21,836 nucleotides of DNA from DATEPR01 sp036503065 (GCA_036503065.1 DASXXM010000115.1:1-21836); one strand, 5' to 3'. Shown: positions 1 to 8,558, numbered from the stretch's first letter. Notes: a model not told the origin generated them from the sequence alone. Translations and numbers: made by a program.

Positions 1-636
1 CCGCACGCCGAGCTCAAGGTCGTCGCGTCCTCTGTCGTGGACACCGCTGACGAGACCCCGGCCCCACATGACGTCACCTGGCGGGACCTGGTCGCCGGTA
101 CCGTGCTGGACCGCTACGCCGAATGCCTGGTACCCACCGGCTACACCCCACGCGACCGCGAGTTGGCCGCGATGAGCCGCCAGTTGCGCCGCGGCCACGA
201 CCCGGCCGACGCGGTGCTCGCCGCGGCGACGTGGGTGCACGAACAGCTGACCTACCAGCCCGGCAGCACCGGCGTGCACAGCTCGGCGAGCGACGCGTGG
301 CACGCGAAGGAGGGCGTCTGCCAGGACTACGCCCACGTCACCCTGGTCCTGCTGCGCGCGATGGGCATCCCGGCCCGCTACGTCTCGGGTTACCTGCACA
401 GCCGCCCGGAGGCCGCGCTGGGCCAGAAGGTCAGCGGCGAGAGCCACGCATGGATCGAGGCGTGGACCGGCGGCTGGTGGGCGTACGACCCCACCAACGA
501 CATCCCGGTCGGCGAACGCCACGTCTGGGTAGCCACCGGCCGCGACTACGCCGACGTGACCCCGCTGAAGGGCATCTACTCCGGCACCGGCTCCTCGGCC
601 CTGGAAGTCACCGTCGACGTGACCCGCCTAGCCTAG
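1..636 (+). CDS. Transglutaminase-like cysteine protease family protein, 3' part (5' end outside window)
   Basis: The frame is open from the first base and ends at TAG 634-636. A GTG at 37 could serve as a start, but the reading continues upstream with plausible protein (PHAELKVVASSVVD), so the gene most likely begins outside the window. The visible 211 residues carry the transglutaminase-like core. Counting from the first base, the catalytic Cys is in GVCQDYAH (C107), the His in SHAWIEAW (H149) and the Asp in YDPTND (D163). This is the usual Cys-His-Asp order of the bacterial transglutaminase-like family, whose members usually have a beta-rich N-terminal domain that would lie off the edge. 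Members are thought to be amide- or peptide-bond-cleaving enzymes; the substrate cannot be deduced. It converges on rpsT. The family call is strong and the specific function unknown. Confidence 0.88.
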   Translation, partial: PHAELKVVASSVVDTADETPAPHDVTWRDLVAGTVLDRYAECLVPTGYTPRDRELAAMSRQLRRGHDPADAVLAAATWVHEQLTYQPGSTGVHSSASDAWHAKEGVCQDYAHVTLVLLRAMGIPARYVSGYLHSRPEAALGQKVSGESHAWIEAWTGGWWAYDPTNDIPVGERHVWVATGRDYADVTPLKGIYSGTGSSALEVTVDVTRLA

Positions 637-832
637 ACACGACCGGCGGATAGCGGCGGCACGGTGAAACAGAACCAAAGTTGGATCGAGCGAAGCGAGG
701 CGTCTGGCCCGGTCCGCCGCGGCGTCTTCACCTCCGGAGCGGCGGCGAAGCCCAGCGGAGGAGGTGAAGACGCCGCGAAATAGCGGCCGGGACCCTGCGC
801 GCGGAGCGCGCCAATGTCACAGCGCGCCAATG
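637..832. repeat. Intergenic region with long inverted repeat; possible dispersed repeat element
   Basis: The gap between two convergent genes contains a perfect 18-bp inverted repeat (718-735 and 760-777, 24-nt loop). The flanks also look structured (GGCCCGGTCC on the left, GGCCGGGACC on the right). The minus strand stays open across nearly the whole gap, although nothing suggests a real protein. The composition and structured ends resemble intergenic repeat elements found in many copies in actinomycete genomes; that copy number is an inference I cannot test here. Confidence 0.5.
718..777. terminator. Long hairpin, probable bidirectional terminator between the transglutaminase-like gene and rpsT
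   Basis: Arms CGCGGCGTCTTCACCTCC (718-735) and its exact reverse complement (760-777) flank a 24-nt loop. It sits between convergent stop codons, where a shared terminator is expected. There is no T-tract, as is common in high-GC actinobacteria. It may also be the core of a repeat element. Confidence 0.6.
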
Positions 833-837
833 TCACA
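806..837. repeat. 16-bp perfect tandem duplication over the rpsT stop codon
   Basis: The unit GCGCGCCAATGTCACA occurs at 806-821 and again at 822-837. The second copy contains the TGA of rpsT (833-835, minus strand), so the stop triplet and downstream bases are duplicated. It probably arose by slippage or at the junction of an inserted repeat element. Confidence 0.8.
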
Positions 838-1093
838 GCGCGTTGATCCGCTTCGCCATGGCCGACTTCTTGTTGGCGGCCTGGTTGTCGTGGATCACGC
901 CCTTGCTGGCTGCCTTGTCGAGCTGCCGGCCCGCGTCGCGGAGCAGTTCGAGGGCCTTGTCCTTGTCACCGGCGTCCGCCGCCTCGCGGAACTTGCGGAT
1001 CGCGGTCTTCACCGACGACTTGACGGACTTGTTGCGCAGCCGGGCGGCCTCGTTGGTCCGGATACGCTTGATCTGCGACTTGATGTTGGCCAC
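833..1093 (-). CDS. rpsT: 30S ribosomal protein S20
   Basis: This 86-residue protein begins V/M-ANIKSQIKRIRTNEAAR and ends KKSAMAKRINAL, the typical N- and C-termini of bacterial S20, and its length matches the family. It is rich in Lys, Arg and Ala, as expected for a helical protein that binds 16S rRNA in the body of the small subunit. The start is GTG at 1091-1093, chosen because AAGGAG lies nine bases upstream (1103-1108) and because ANIKSQ is the conserved N-terminus; the open frame further upstream is not conserved S20. It is transcribed away from the EamA gene and lepA and converges on the transglutaminase-like gene. Its stop codon lies inside a short tandem duplication. Confidence 0.97.
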   Translation of the reverse strand: MANIKSQIKRIRTNEAARLRNKSVKSSVKTAIRKFREAADAGDKDKALELLRDAGRQLDKAASKGVIHDNQAANKKSAMAKRINAL

Positions 1094-1265
1094 GCGGAGG
1101 TTCTCCTTCAGTCTTCGGTGGGATGTCGCACCGCGCTCAGTGGCCCTGCGCGGGTATCTCGCAGGCTTCCTCCATGACGGAACGCCGCACGGGACGACCT
1201 GACCACGATACAGCGCACGAACCGAGGTTCCGAACCGGGTACCGGCGACGATAGGAAGGGCAGCG
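1094..1265 (-). promoter_or_regulatory. Divergent promoter/leader region of rpsT and the EamA gene
   Basis: This 172-bp region separates the divergent rpsT and EamA genes. On the minus strand it contains a possible -10 (TATCGT, 1205-1210) without a convincing -35. A 6-bp stem (CCTGCG 1145-1150 with CGCAGG 1160-1165) and a 12-codon ATG frame (1137-1175) lie in what would be the rpsT leader. S20 synthesis is autoregulated in other bacteria, so a structured leader would be sensible, but no known S20 motif is recognised. On the plus strand AGGAAGG (1253-1259) is the EamA ribosome binding site. Confidence 0.35.
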
Positions 1266-2135
1266 ATGAATCCGACCGCCGTCCTGTTGATCGTTGTCGC
1301 CGCGTTCGCCCATGCCGGCTGGAACCTGTCCGCCAAGCGGGCCGGGGCCGGCGGCGGCGTGTTCGTGTGGCTGTACGCCACGCTGACCGCTCTGCTGATG
1401 GTGCCGATCGCCGTCGTCGACGTCGTGGCAGGCGGCCGGCACCCGAGTTGGACCTGGCTGCTCGCGTTCGGTGTGAGCGGCCTGCTGCAGGTCAGCTACT
1501 TCCTGCTGCTCCAGCGCGGCTACGCCATCGGCGACCTGTCGGTGGTGTATCCGCTGGCCAGAGGCACCGGGCCGCTGCTGTCCGTGCTGCTCGCGGTGGT
1601 CCTGCTGGGCGAGCGGCCCGGGCTGGTCGCCCTGCTCGGCGGGCTGGTCGTGGTGGCGGGTGTGTTCGTGATCGGCACGGCGCACGGCGAGGAGGACGGC
1701 AGGCCCGGCAACCGGATGGGCAGCGTCCGGTACGGCTTGGCGACCGGGGTCACCATCGCCGCCTACACGCTGTGGGACGCCAACGCCGTGACCACGCTCG
1801 GCGTGCCGCCACTGGTCCAACTCGGTGGCTCCGTCGTGGTCGAGGCGGCCGTGCTGACGCCGTTCGCGCTGGCCAGGCGTGCCGAGATCGGTCGGCTGTG
1901 GCGGGCGCACCGCTGGGATGCGGCCGTGATCGCTGTGCTGTCGCCGCTGGCCTACGTGCTCGTCCTCTACGCCCTGCGGATCGCGCCGGTCGCGCTGGTC
2001 GCGCCTGCCCGTGAGCTGAGCATCGTGATCGGCAGCGTCATCGCGTGGCGGGTGCTGCACGAGCCGAAGCCGCTGCGCCGCCTCACCGGTGCCGCGATCG
2101 TGCTCGTCGGGGTGTTCGCGCTGGCGGTCGCCTGA
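1266..2135 (+). CDS. EamA/DMT-superfamily permease (10 TM)
   Basis: The product has 289 residues, almost all in about ten hydrophobic helices forming two EamA-type halves (roughly residues 3-140 and 155-289). The first half shows the typical ...AHAGWNLSAKRA... start and the conserved YPLARGTGPLLSVLLAVVLLGE segment at the end of a helix pair. The second half has the parallel APARELSIVIGSVIAWRVLHEP segment. This internal pseudo-repeat is the hallmark of the drug/metabolite transporter superfamily in the inner membrane. The substrate cannot be read from the sequence; relatives export amino acids or metabolites. ATG at 1266 is preceded by AGGAAGG seven bases upstream. lepA follows on the same strand after 104 bp, so the two may be co-transcribed. 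Family confident, substrate unknown. Confidence 0.9.
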   Translation: MNPTAVLLIVVAAFAHAGWNLSAKRAGAGGGVFVWLYATLTALLMVPIAVVDVVAGGRHPSWTWLLAFGVSGLLQVSYFLLLQRGYAIGDLSVVYPLARGTGPLLSVLLAVVLLGERPGLVALLGGLVVVAGVFVIGTAHGEEDGRPGNRMGSVRYGLATGVTIAAYTLWDANAVTTLGVPPLVQLGGSVVVEAAVLTPFALARRAEIGRLWRAHRWDAAVIAVLSPLAYVLVLYALRIAPVALVAPARELSIVIGSVIAWRVLHEPKPLRRLTGAAIVLVGVFALAVA

Positions 2136-2239
2136 TCGGTCCGGACATGCGGATCGTGATCACACCCGGACGCGCACCGAGCACCTCCGCGTTCATGGGA
2201 CCATTGACCTGTCTGAATCACCACGTGCGAGGAATCCGA

Positions 2240-4090
<1,851 letters not shown>

Positions 4091-4162
4091 CCCTTGCCGC
4101 CACGGCCCGTCGGCGTCCACACGTAGCACGATCGAGTGTAGTTCGCCGGCTTTCCGCTGATC

Positions 4163-4220
4163 TGCCCGTTTCTTGTCGGGGTGCCCTGTTGCGCTTGGCC
4201 CCTGACAAGAAAGGAGGGCA
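4163..4220 (+). promoter_or_regulatory. Hairpin enclosing the ribosome binding site of the Uma2 gene
   Basis: TTTCTTGTC (4169-4177) pairs perfectly with GACAAGAAA (4204-4212). The helix continues inward with GGGG/CCCC past a bulged T, and outward with TGCCC (4163-4167) against GGGCA (4216-4220). The Shine-Dalgarno sequence AAGGAGG (4211-4217) lies in the 3' arm, three to five bases from the ATG at 4223. If transcribed, the fold would hide the RBS. Alternatives are a lepA terminator or a dimeric repressor operator. Confidence 0.6.
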
Positions 4221-4222
4221 CC

Positions 4223-4807
4223 ATGGTGGCCATGACCGAGACGACCGGTTCGTTCAGCCTCCCGCGCGGGCGCTCTTTCTCGGTGCACGACCTGGAGGCG
4301 CTCCCCGATGATGGCAACCGGTACGAGCTCATCGACGGGATGCTCCTGGTGAGTCCCGCGCCAGGCTTCCGGCATCAGAAGATCGCCATGCGATTGGCGT
4401 TCCGGCTGGACGCCGCATGTCCGACAGACATGGATGTGCTGGTGGCGCCTTTCGCGGTGCAGCCGAGTGAGACAACTGAGCTGCAACCCGACGTCCTGGT
4501 CGCAAGGACGGAGGACTTCACGGCGAAGAACCTGCCGGTCGCACCACTGCTTGCGGTGGAGGTTCTGTCGCCGAGCAGCGTGGTTACCGATCTGAACAAC
4601 AAGAAGTCGGTTTACCAGCGGATGGGCGTCCCCAGCTACTGGGTGGTCGATCCGCTGGACCTTGTCCTGACTGTATTTGAACTGGACCGCAACGGCTTCC
4701 AGTACGAAAGGATTGCCGAGGTCAAGGGCGACAAGCCGTATGAGGCGACGCAACCATTTCCGGTTCGCATCGTGCTGACCGAACTGCTCAGTCCGCCGAT
4801 CGACTAG
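4223..4807 (+). CDS. Uma2-family PD-(D/E)XK endonuclease-like protein
   Basis: The product has 194 residues and the order of motifs typical of the Uma2 family (restriction-endonuclease-like fold): RYELIDGMLLVSPAP (E35), LQPDVLVAR (D90), AVEVLSPSS (E113), NNKKSVYQRMGVPSYWVVDP (KK 127-128). The acidic residues and the lysine could form a PD-(D/E)XK site. Uma2 proteins are common and multicopy in actinobacteria and cyanobacteria, but their biological role is unsettled. The ATG at 4223 is preceded by AAGGAGG; an in-frame GTG at 4181 lies inside the hairpin and is less likely. Codon choice (GTA TTT GAA, TCG GTT TAC, CCG TAT GAG) uses more A/T at wobble positions than lepA, suggesting horizontal transfer. 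No partner methylase or toxin-antitoxin gene adjoins it. Confidence 0.85.
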   Translation: MVAMTETTGSFSLPRGRSFSVHDLEALPDDGNRYELIDGMLLVSPAPGFRHQKIAMRLAFRLDAACPTDMDVLVAPFAVQPSETTELQPDVLVARTEDFTAKNLPVAPLLAVEVLSPSSVVTDLNNKKSVYQRMGVPSYWVVDPLDLVLTVFELDRNGFQYERIAEVKGDKPYEATQPFPVRIVLTELLSPPID

Positions 4808-4832
4808 ACCCGGGCCATCGGTCGGCGGTATT

Positions 4833-4876
4833 GCTGGTGGTCCTTGGCTGCTCTGTTGCGGCCGAGGACCACCAGC
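4833..4876 (+). terminator. Strong stem-loop terminator after the Uma2 gene
   Basis: GCTGGTGGTCCT (4833-4844) pairs exactly with AGGACCACCAGC (4865-4876). Four more pairs inside (TGGC 4845-4848 with GCCG 4861-4864, one G-U) extend the stem to 16 bp with a 12-nt loop. It starts 25 bases after the Uma2 stop. There is no T-run, which is usual in high-GC actinobacteria. Confidence 0.75.
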
Positions 4877-5024
4877 AGCAGCCACGCCACCACGGCCGCG
4901 ACGACGGTCAAGTTGATCTCAGGCTCAGCCCGGGCCAGCACCGTATCCATATCTGGTGGACGTATCATGATCGGTCAGGTTGTGTCGTGGCGACCCATCC
5001 TGACAAGTGGTAATGCATCAAAAT

Positions 5025-5060
5025 TGGTCCAGACCTTGACAGGCCAACTGGTCTAGTCCA
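5025..5060 (+). promoter_or_regulatory. Chitinase promoter: two DasR-like boxes around a TTGACA -35
   Basis: TGGTCCAGACCT (5025-5036) and TGGTCTAGTCCA (5049-5060) are direct-repeat-like, near-palindromic boxes 24 bp apart. Streptomyces chitinase promoters carry 12-bp direct repeats of this type, and the DasR (GntR-family, amino-sugar-sensing) site is close to TGGTCTAGACCA. A perfect -35 hexamer TTGACA (5036-5041) lies between them, so binding would block RNA polymerase. The -10 is not obvious; CACCTT at 5059 has 17-bp spacing. Regulation by N-acetylglucosamine-derived signals is inferred. Confidence 0.8.
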
Positions 5061-5143
5061 CCTTGGGTTGTGACGTATGTCTCGGCGCGGTGCGGCGCAC
5101 GATGTCCGCGCGCGGGACCCGCTCGAACCTGGAGATGGTGGCA

Positions 5144-7084
5144 GTGGGACTCAACAAGTGGATCGCCGGCTTAGCCGCCGCGGTACTGGCCACAGCCGGT
5201 GTCGCGCTGCTACCCGCGAGCGCCTCGGCAGCGACCAACCTGATCAGCAACCCCGGCTTCGAGACCGGCACCAGCGGCTGGACGTGCTCGGCCAACAACG
5301 GCACGGTCACCAGCCCGACGCACTCCGGCTCCGGTGCGCTGACCGGCACGCCGACCAGCAGCGACTTCGCCGGATGCACCCAGGTCGTCGCGGTGCAGCC
5401 GAACTCGGCCTACACGCTGACCGACTGGGTCATCGGCAGCTTCGTCTACCTCGGCGACACCGGCACCGGCACCACCGACACCAACAACTGGACCCCGGGC
5501 GCGACCTCCTACACGCAGCTCGCCACGTCGTTCAACACCGGCGCCAGCACCACGAGCGTGACCATCTACATCCACGGCTGGTACGCGCAGCCCACCTACT
5601 TCGCCGATGACGTGTCGCTGACCGGCCCCGGCGGCACCGTGACCGTGCCGTCCGCGCCGACCGGCCTGTCGGTGACCGGTACGTCGTCCTCGTCGGTGTC
5701 GTTGTCGTGGACCGGGTCGTCGGGTGCGACCGGCTACAACGTCTATCGCAACGGGACCAAGGTCGGTTCTCCGGCGGGCACGTCGTTCACGGACAGTGGT
5801 CTTGGCGCGTCGACCTCGTTCACCTATCAGGTGACTGCTACCAACAGTGCCGGTGAGTCGGCCAAGTCCGCGTCGGTGTCGGGCACCACTTCGGCCGGTG
5901 GTGGCACGTCGGTGCCGGCCGCGCCGACCGGCCTGTCGGTGACCGGTACCTCGTCCTCGTCGGTGTCGCTGTCGTGGACCGGGTCGTCCGGTGCGACCGG
6001 CTACAACGTCTATCGCAATGGGTCCAAGGTGGCGTCGCCGACCAGCACGTCGTTCACGGACAGTGGTCTCGGCGCGTCGACCTCGTTCACCTATCAGGTG
6101 ACTGCTACCAATAGTGCCGGTGAGTCGGCCAAGTCCGGCTCGGTGACGGGCACCACGTCCGCGGCCAGTGGCGGTGGTGGTGGCGGTGGTCTGCCGGCGC
6201 ACGTGCTGACCGGGTACTGGCAGGACTTCACCAACGGCGCCATGCCGCTGCGGCTGTCGGCGGTACCGACCACGTACGACCTGATCGCGGTCGCGTTCGC
6301 CAACGCCACGGGCACCCCGGGCGGGGTCAGCTACGCCGTCGACCCTGGCCTGTCCTCAGCGTTGGGCGGCTACACCGACGCGAACTTCACCAGTGACATC
6401 GCGACGGTCCACTCGCGCGGCCAGAAGGTGATCATCTCGGTCGGCGGCCAGAACGGCACGATCAGCGTCAGCGACTCGACGTCCGCGAACAACTTCGCGA
6501 ACAGCGTCAACTCGATGATCTCGCAGTTCGGTTTCGACGGCGTGGACATCGACCTGGAGAACGGCGTCAACCCGACGTTCATGTCGCAGGCACTGCACTC
6601 GATCGCCTCGGCGCACCCCGGCGTGATCATCACGCTGGCCCCGCAGACCATCGACATGCAGTCGACCGGGAACGACTACTTCCAGCTCGCGCTGAACATC
6701 AAGAGCATCCTGACCATCGTCAACATGCAGTACTACAACTCGGGCAGCATGCTCGGCTGCGACCAGAACCAGGCCTACAGCGAGTCGACCGAGAACTTCA
6801 TGACCGCGCTGGCCTGCATCCAGTTGCAGGGTGGTCTGAGCCCGAGCCAGGTCGGTCTTGGTCTGCCGGCGAACGCGAACGGCGCCGGCAGCGGCGCGGT
6901 CGCGCCGTCGCTGGTGAACAGCGCGCTGGACTGCCTCGACATGGGCACCAACTGCGGCAGCTTCGTGCCGCCGTCGACCTGGCCGGGCCTGCGTGGCGCG
7001 ATGGACTGGTCGATCAACTGGGATGCCTCCAACGGTTTCGCCTTCGCCAACACCGTGCATCCGCACCTGGCAACACTCAAATAA
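5144..7084 (+). CDS. Secreted GH18 chitinase with N-terminal carbohydrate-binding-like domain and two FnIII domains
   Basis: The protein has 646 residues from GTG 5144, chosen because GGAG (5131-5134) is nine bases upstream and the signal peptide then begins correctly; ATG 5135 and GTG 5138 are alternatives. The signal peptide covers residues 1-29, with cleavage after ASA. Residues 30-165 (NLISNPGFETGTSGW...) look like a beta-sandwich carbohydrate-binding module. Two fibronectin type III domains follow (about 168-251 and 257-340), then a Gly-rich linker and a GH18 barrel (about 350-646). The catalytic motif DGVDIDLE is at 465-472 with acid E472; MQYYNS and the late DWSINWD are also GH18-like. 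It would hydrolyse chitin outside the cell. The promoter carries DasR-like boxes and a terminator follows. The FnIII repeats are almost identical, indicating recent duplication. Confidence 0.95.
   Translation: MGLNKWIAGLAAAVLATAGVALLPASASAATNLISNPGFETGTSGWTCSANNGTVTSPTHSGSGALTGTPTSSDFAGCTQVVAVQPNSAYTLTDWVIGSFVYLGDTGTGTTDTNNWTPGATSYTQLATSFNTGASTTSVTIYIHGWYAQPTYFADDVSLTGPGGTVTVPSAPTGLSVTGTSSSSVSLSWTGSSGATGYNVYRNGTKVGSPAGTSFTDSGLGASTSFTYQVTATNSAGESAKSASVSGTTSAGGGTSVPAAPTGLSVTGTSSSSVSLSWTGSSGATGYNVYRNGSKVASPTSTSFTDSGLGASTSFTYQVTATNSAGESAKSGSVTGTTSAASGGGGGGGLPAHVLTGYWQDFTNGAMPLRLSAVPTTYDLIAVAFANATGTPGGVSYAVDPGLSSALGGYTDANFTSDIATVHSRGQKVIISVGGQNGTISVSDSTSANNFANSVNSMISQFGFDGVDIDLENGVNPTFMSQALHSIASAHPGVIITLAPQTIDMQSTGNDYFQLALNIKSILTIVNMQYYNSGSMLGCDQNQAYSESTENFMTALACIQLQGGLSPSQVGLGLPANANGAGSGAVAPSLVNSALDCLDMGTNCGSFVPPSTWPGLRGAMDWSINWDASNGFAFANTVHPHLATLK
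5645..5896 (+). repeat. FnIII-coding repeat, copy 1
   Basis: This segment encodes the first fibronectin type III domain (PSAPTGLSVTGTSSSSVS... to ...GTTSA). It matches copy 2 at an offset of exactly 267 bases (89 codons) with only scattered substitutions, including synonymous ones such as TTG/CTG and ACG/ACC. The wobble positions here are less C-biased than in the catalytic domain. Confidence 0.9.
5912..6163 (+). repeat. FnIII-coding repeat, copy 2
   Basis: This is the second fibronectin type III domain, in register with copy 1. Most differences cluster in the middle (NGTKVGSPAG against NGSKVASPTS) and at the end. High DNA identity implies recent tandem duplication or gene conversion. Confidence 0.9.
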
Positions 7085-7138
7085 CAGGGAGTGGTTCGAC
7101 CTCCCGTACCGGCACGACGGGATGGTCGACCCCCGATC

Positions 7139-7180
7139 GGGAGGGACGGTTCGTGGTGGGCCCCGCGAACCGTCCCTCCC
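7139..7180 (+). terminator. Strong terminator after the chitinase gene
   Basis: GGGAGGGACGGTTCG (7139-7153) pairs perfectly over 15 bp with CGAACCGTCCCTCCC (7166-7180), with a 12-nt loop, followed by CTTT. It lies 54 bases after the chitinase stop and ends just before the -10 of the next gene. Confidence 0.85.
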
Positions 7181-7187
7181 CTTTGCC

Positions 7188-7193
7188 TACGCT
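7188..7193 (+). promoter_or_regulatory. TANNNT -10 box placed for a leaderless transcript (nitronate monooxygenase gene)
   Basis: TACGCT lies exactly six bases before ATG 7200, and there is no Shine-Dalgarno sequence. Actinobacterial leaderless genes typically have TANNNT at this distance, with transcription starting at the first base of the start codon. The -35 region would fall inside the upstream terminator stem. Confidence 0.55.
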
Positions 7194-7199
7194 GGGCGC

Positions 7200-8261
7200 A
7201 TGTTGTCCGAGCTTCGGATTCCGGTGATCGCGGCACCGATGGCCGGCGGTCCGTCCACGCCCCAACTGGTCGCCGCGGTGAGCGACGCGGGCGCGTTCGG
7301 CTTCCTCGCCGGTGGCTACCGCACGGTGGAAGTGCTGGCCGAGCAGCTCGCCGCCACCCGGTCGCGCACCACGGCGCCGTTCGGTGTCAACCTCTTCGTG
7401 CCAGGGCAAAGGTCCACTGTGGACATCTCGCCGTACCGGGAGCAGGTGCGGTCCGACGCCGATCGCTACGGCACCGAACCGGGGGAGCCGCGCTGGGATG
7501 ACGACGACTATCCAGCCAAGATCGACCTGCTCGTCGAGGCGCGGATTCCTGTGGTGTCGTTCACGTTCGGCCTGCCTCGTCCGGACGACGTCCGGCGGTT
7601 GCACGGCGCCGGCACCGAAGTAGTGGTGACGGTCACCACACCCGACGAGGCGCGGCAGGCTGCCGAGCTGGGCGCGGATTCATTGTGCGTGCAGGGATTC
7701 GAGGCCGGCGGCCACCGGAGCACGTTCGCCAACGACCCGGCTTCACCAACCGGTGGCGAGGCTTATGGCTTGCTGGCCGCGTTGCGCCTGGTGTCCGTGG
7801 CGGTCGACCTGCCGCTGGTCGCTACCGGCGGCATCGTGCACGGCCGGGACGTGGCAGCGGTGCTGGCAGGCGGCGCGGTCGCGGCCCAGTGCGGCACGGC
7901 GTTCCTGCGTTGTCCGGAGGCCGGCACCCCGGCAACGCAACGGGCCGCGCTGGCCGACGGCACCCGCAGCACCACGGTGACCAGGGCATTCAGCGGTCGC
8001 CCCGCCCGAGGACTTGTCAACCGATTCATCGCCGAACACGGCTCACACGCGCCGGCCGCCTACCCGCAACTGCACAACCTGACCCGGCCGATCCGAGCCG
8101 CGGCCGGCGCCGCAGGCGACCCGGAGTCGATGTCGCTGTGGGCCGGCCAGACCTACCTGCTGGCTACCGAGGAACCAGCCGCCGACGTGGTCACCCGCCT
8201 GCACGCCGAGGCGCAGCTGGCCCTCGCCATGGCCATGGGGCGTGTCGGGCCCGCTGAGTGA
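7200..8261 (+). CDS. Nitronate monooxygenase (2-nitropropane dioxygenase family, FMN)
   Basis: The 353-residue protein has a TIM-barrel FMN enzyme pattern: N-terminal IPVIAAPMAGG, the catalytic histidine motif QGFEAGGHRS (H172), and the phosphate-binding region ATGGIVHGRDVAAVLAGGAVAAQCGTAFL. These are standard for class I nitronate monooxygenases, which oxidise alkyl nitronates such as propionate 3-nitronate to carbonyl compounds and nitrite. Length is normal. ATG 7200 is chosen because IPVIAAPMAGG is the family N-terminus; the open frame upstream runs through the chitinase terminator and is not part of the gene. No SD is present, but a -10 at minus seven suggests a leaderless mRNA. Nitronate detoxification is the likely role, though many homologues act on unknown substrates. 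Confidence 0.92.
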   Translation: MLSELRIPVIAAPMAGGPSTPQLVAAVSDAGAFGFLAGGYRTVEVLAEQLAATRSRTTAPFGVNLFVPGQRSTVDISPYREQVRSDADRYGTEPGEPRWDDDDYPAKIDLLVEARIPVVSFTFGLPRPDDVRRLHGAGTEVVVTVTTPDEARQAAELGADSLCVQGFEAGGHRSTFANDPASPTGGEAYGLLAALRLVSVAVDLPLVATGGIVHGRDVAAVLAGGAVAAQCGTAFLRCPEAGTPATQRAALADGTRSTTVTRAFSGRPARGLVNRFIAEHGSHAPAAYPQLHNLTRPIRAAAGAAGDPESMSLWAGQTYLLATEEPAADVVTRLHAEAQLALAMAMGRVGPAE

Positions 8262-8558
8262 GGTTGATCATCGATACGACCACGCGCCTGGAGTCCAGCG
8301 CCTTGGCTGGTTGGCGAGACGTTGTCCCGGTGGACAACGGCCGGACCGCGGGCTGGCGCCGGTTCGCTCGCTGACAGGGCTGGGCATATCGGCCCGCCAT
8401 GGCTCCAGCTGAACACCGTACGCGTCGATTGGCCCAGGCAAGCTCCGTGCTGTGGTTGGTCGCGACGGTCATCCTGGTGCGGAGCGGAGTGCGGTTGCTG
8501 GAACAGTGCGTCGTAGCCGTGCTGAGGCTTCGTGCGGTGGCTCGGCGTTCGGTCGTCG
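8262..8558. other. 297-bp intergenic region between convergent genes
   Basis: No convincing gene is visible. It contains a perfect short hairpin at 8321-8338. A 39-codon frame starts at GTG 8258, overlapping the nitronate monooxygenase stop. A 57-codon ATG frame (8399-8572, one hydrophobic stretch) overlaps the next gene's 3' end. The minus strand is open through the whole gap, as in decayed coding or repeat DNA, but I could not assign a family. Confidence 0.4.
8321..8338. terminator. Short GTTGTCC/GGACAAC hairpin between convergent genes
   Basis: GTTGTCC (8321-8327) and GGACAAC (8332-8338) form a 7-bp perfect stem with a 4-nt loop, 60 bases after the nitronate monooxygenase stop. It is a candidate terminator; no T-run follows. 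Confidence 0.4.

Larger units (their letters stand above)
4808..5143 (+). other. Intergenic region between the Uma2 gene and the chitinase gene
   Basis: This 336-bp stretch contains a strong terminator hairpin at its left end (4833-4876) and the chitinase promoter with two DasR-like boxes at 5025-5060. The stretch from about 4877 to 5020 shows no convincing gene. The start-lacking TTG frame at 5063-5143 belongs to the chitinase reading frame but looks like leader rather than protein. Confidence 0.6.

Noticed and set aside
2195..2239. Upstream ATG extending LepA by 15 residues
   Set aside because: The extension (GPLTCLNHHVRGIR) does not resemble LepA and lacks an SD; GTG 2240 has GAGGAA.
5063..5143. 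TTG start extending the chitinase by 27 residues
   Set aside because: It would place Arg-rich sequence before the signal peptide and start within three bases of the DasR-like box; GTG 5144 has a proper SD.
5645..6163. Possible CRISPR-like or satellite repeat
   Set aside because: There are only two copies, with a protein-coding period of 89 codons that matches FnIII domains.
5210..6202. Minus-strand frame (330 codons) over the chitinase CBM and FnIII region
   Set aside because: Its Arg/Gly/His repeats are merely the antisense of the FnIII duplication.
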